Positions 6,367-6,443 of a DNA stretch of 6,443 nt are shown here, piece after piece. The notes beneath the pieces are model-generated. The model was not told where the DNA came from. It did not search any database and saw only the letters and a program-made list of their open reading frames with translations. A program made the translations under genes and the position numbers. Position 1 is the stretch's first letter, and each line of letters opens with the position of its first letter. Source of the stretch: Gemmatimonadota bacterium. Lineage in GTDB: Bacteria; Gemmatimonadota; Gemmatimonadetes; Longimicrobiales; UBA6960. The stretch is from positions 1 to 6,443 of the forward strand of contig JAHWKH010000152.1 in NCBI GenBank assembly GCA_019347995.1, read 5' to 3'.

Positions 6367-6443
6367 GATCGTCGTAGGCGCCGACTCGAGCGTCGACGAG
6401 AAGCGTCACCGCGAATACGCGGCCATCGCTGACACCGTGCTCC
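6281..6443 (+). CDS. Glycosyltransferase family 2-like protein, N-terminus only (cut by window edge)
   Basis: The frame from ATG 6281 gives 54 codons to the edge: MSLSICCLTNAPGERLASIL, then a segment including RPVADEIVVGADSSVDE and YAAIADTVL. A short first beta strand, a helix with an ERLASILE-type pattern, then DEIVVGADSSVDE as the second strand and nucleotide-sugar-binding acidic loop resemble the start of GT-A fold (GT2-like) glycosyltransferases. The frame is open from a TGA at 6215, and an in-frame ATG at 6242 would add 13 residues (MPSPLQGCGERLA). I prefer 6281 because MSLSICCLT is a normal family start. It reads divergently from the fragment at 6118-6204, as neighbours in a polysaccharide cluster often do. 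The acceptor and donor sugars cannot be told from this part. Confidence 0.65.
   Translation, partial: MSLSICCLTNAPGERLASILERLRPVADEIVVGADSSVDEKRHREYAAIADTVL

Noticed and set aside
1..6443. A CRISPR array, tRNA, insertion sequence or toxin-antitoxin module
   Set aside because: I saw no regularly spaced repeats, cloverleaf-like sequence, transposase motifs or small antitoxin pair on either strand.

Overview
This is a GC-rich window (about 70% G+C where I counted by hand) of bacterial chromosomal type. It holds a trehalose-from-glycogen gene pair on the minus strand, a small membrane protein gene, a PadR regulator with its permease, and a short right end from a glycosyltransferase locus. High GC plus a PadR gene coupled to an ADOP-type permease (acidobacterial duplicated orphan permease) suggests Acidobacteriota, Gemmatimonadota or a relative. 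That placement is inference from gene content; there is no rRNA or marker gene.

Layout. (1) Positions 1-2455, minus strand: maltooligosyl trehalose synthase (treY), at least 818 codons, cut by the left edge. (2) 2452-4623, minus strand: glycogen debranching enzyme (glgX/treX). Its stop overlaps the treY GTG start by 4 nt, so the two are one transcription unit read right to left. GlgX would release linear malto-oligosaccharides from glycogen and TreY would convert their reducing end to a trehalose unit. TreZ, the next enzyme, is not in the window and may lie beyond the left edge. (3) 4624-4741: a divergent intergenic region with two small GC-rich hairpins. (4) 4742-5197, plus strand: a DoxX-like four-helix membrane protein. 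(5) 5198-5272: an AT-richer spacer carrying a striking cluster of TGATAC-type half-sites directly before padR. (6) 5273-5593: PadR-family repressor, overlapping by 4 nt a permease gene that starts at 5590.

(7) The right end does not continue as a permease. At about 6118-6138 the permease stops resembling its family, and the opposite strand (6204 down to about 6118) reads as the first 29 codons of a glycosyltransferase. A second glycosyltransferase starts divergently on the plus strand at 6281 (or 6242) and runs off the right edge. Two genes are therefore broken head-on at one point. This is either a genuine rearrangement or a chimeric assembly join, and it is the most important thing to check here.

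I found no new biological system. The most interesting regulatory signal is the padR operator cluster; the most consequential observation is the junction. I saw no tRNA, rRNA, CRISPR array, insertion sequence or convincing intrinsic terminator.
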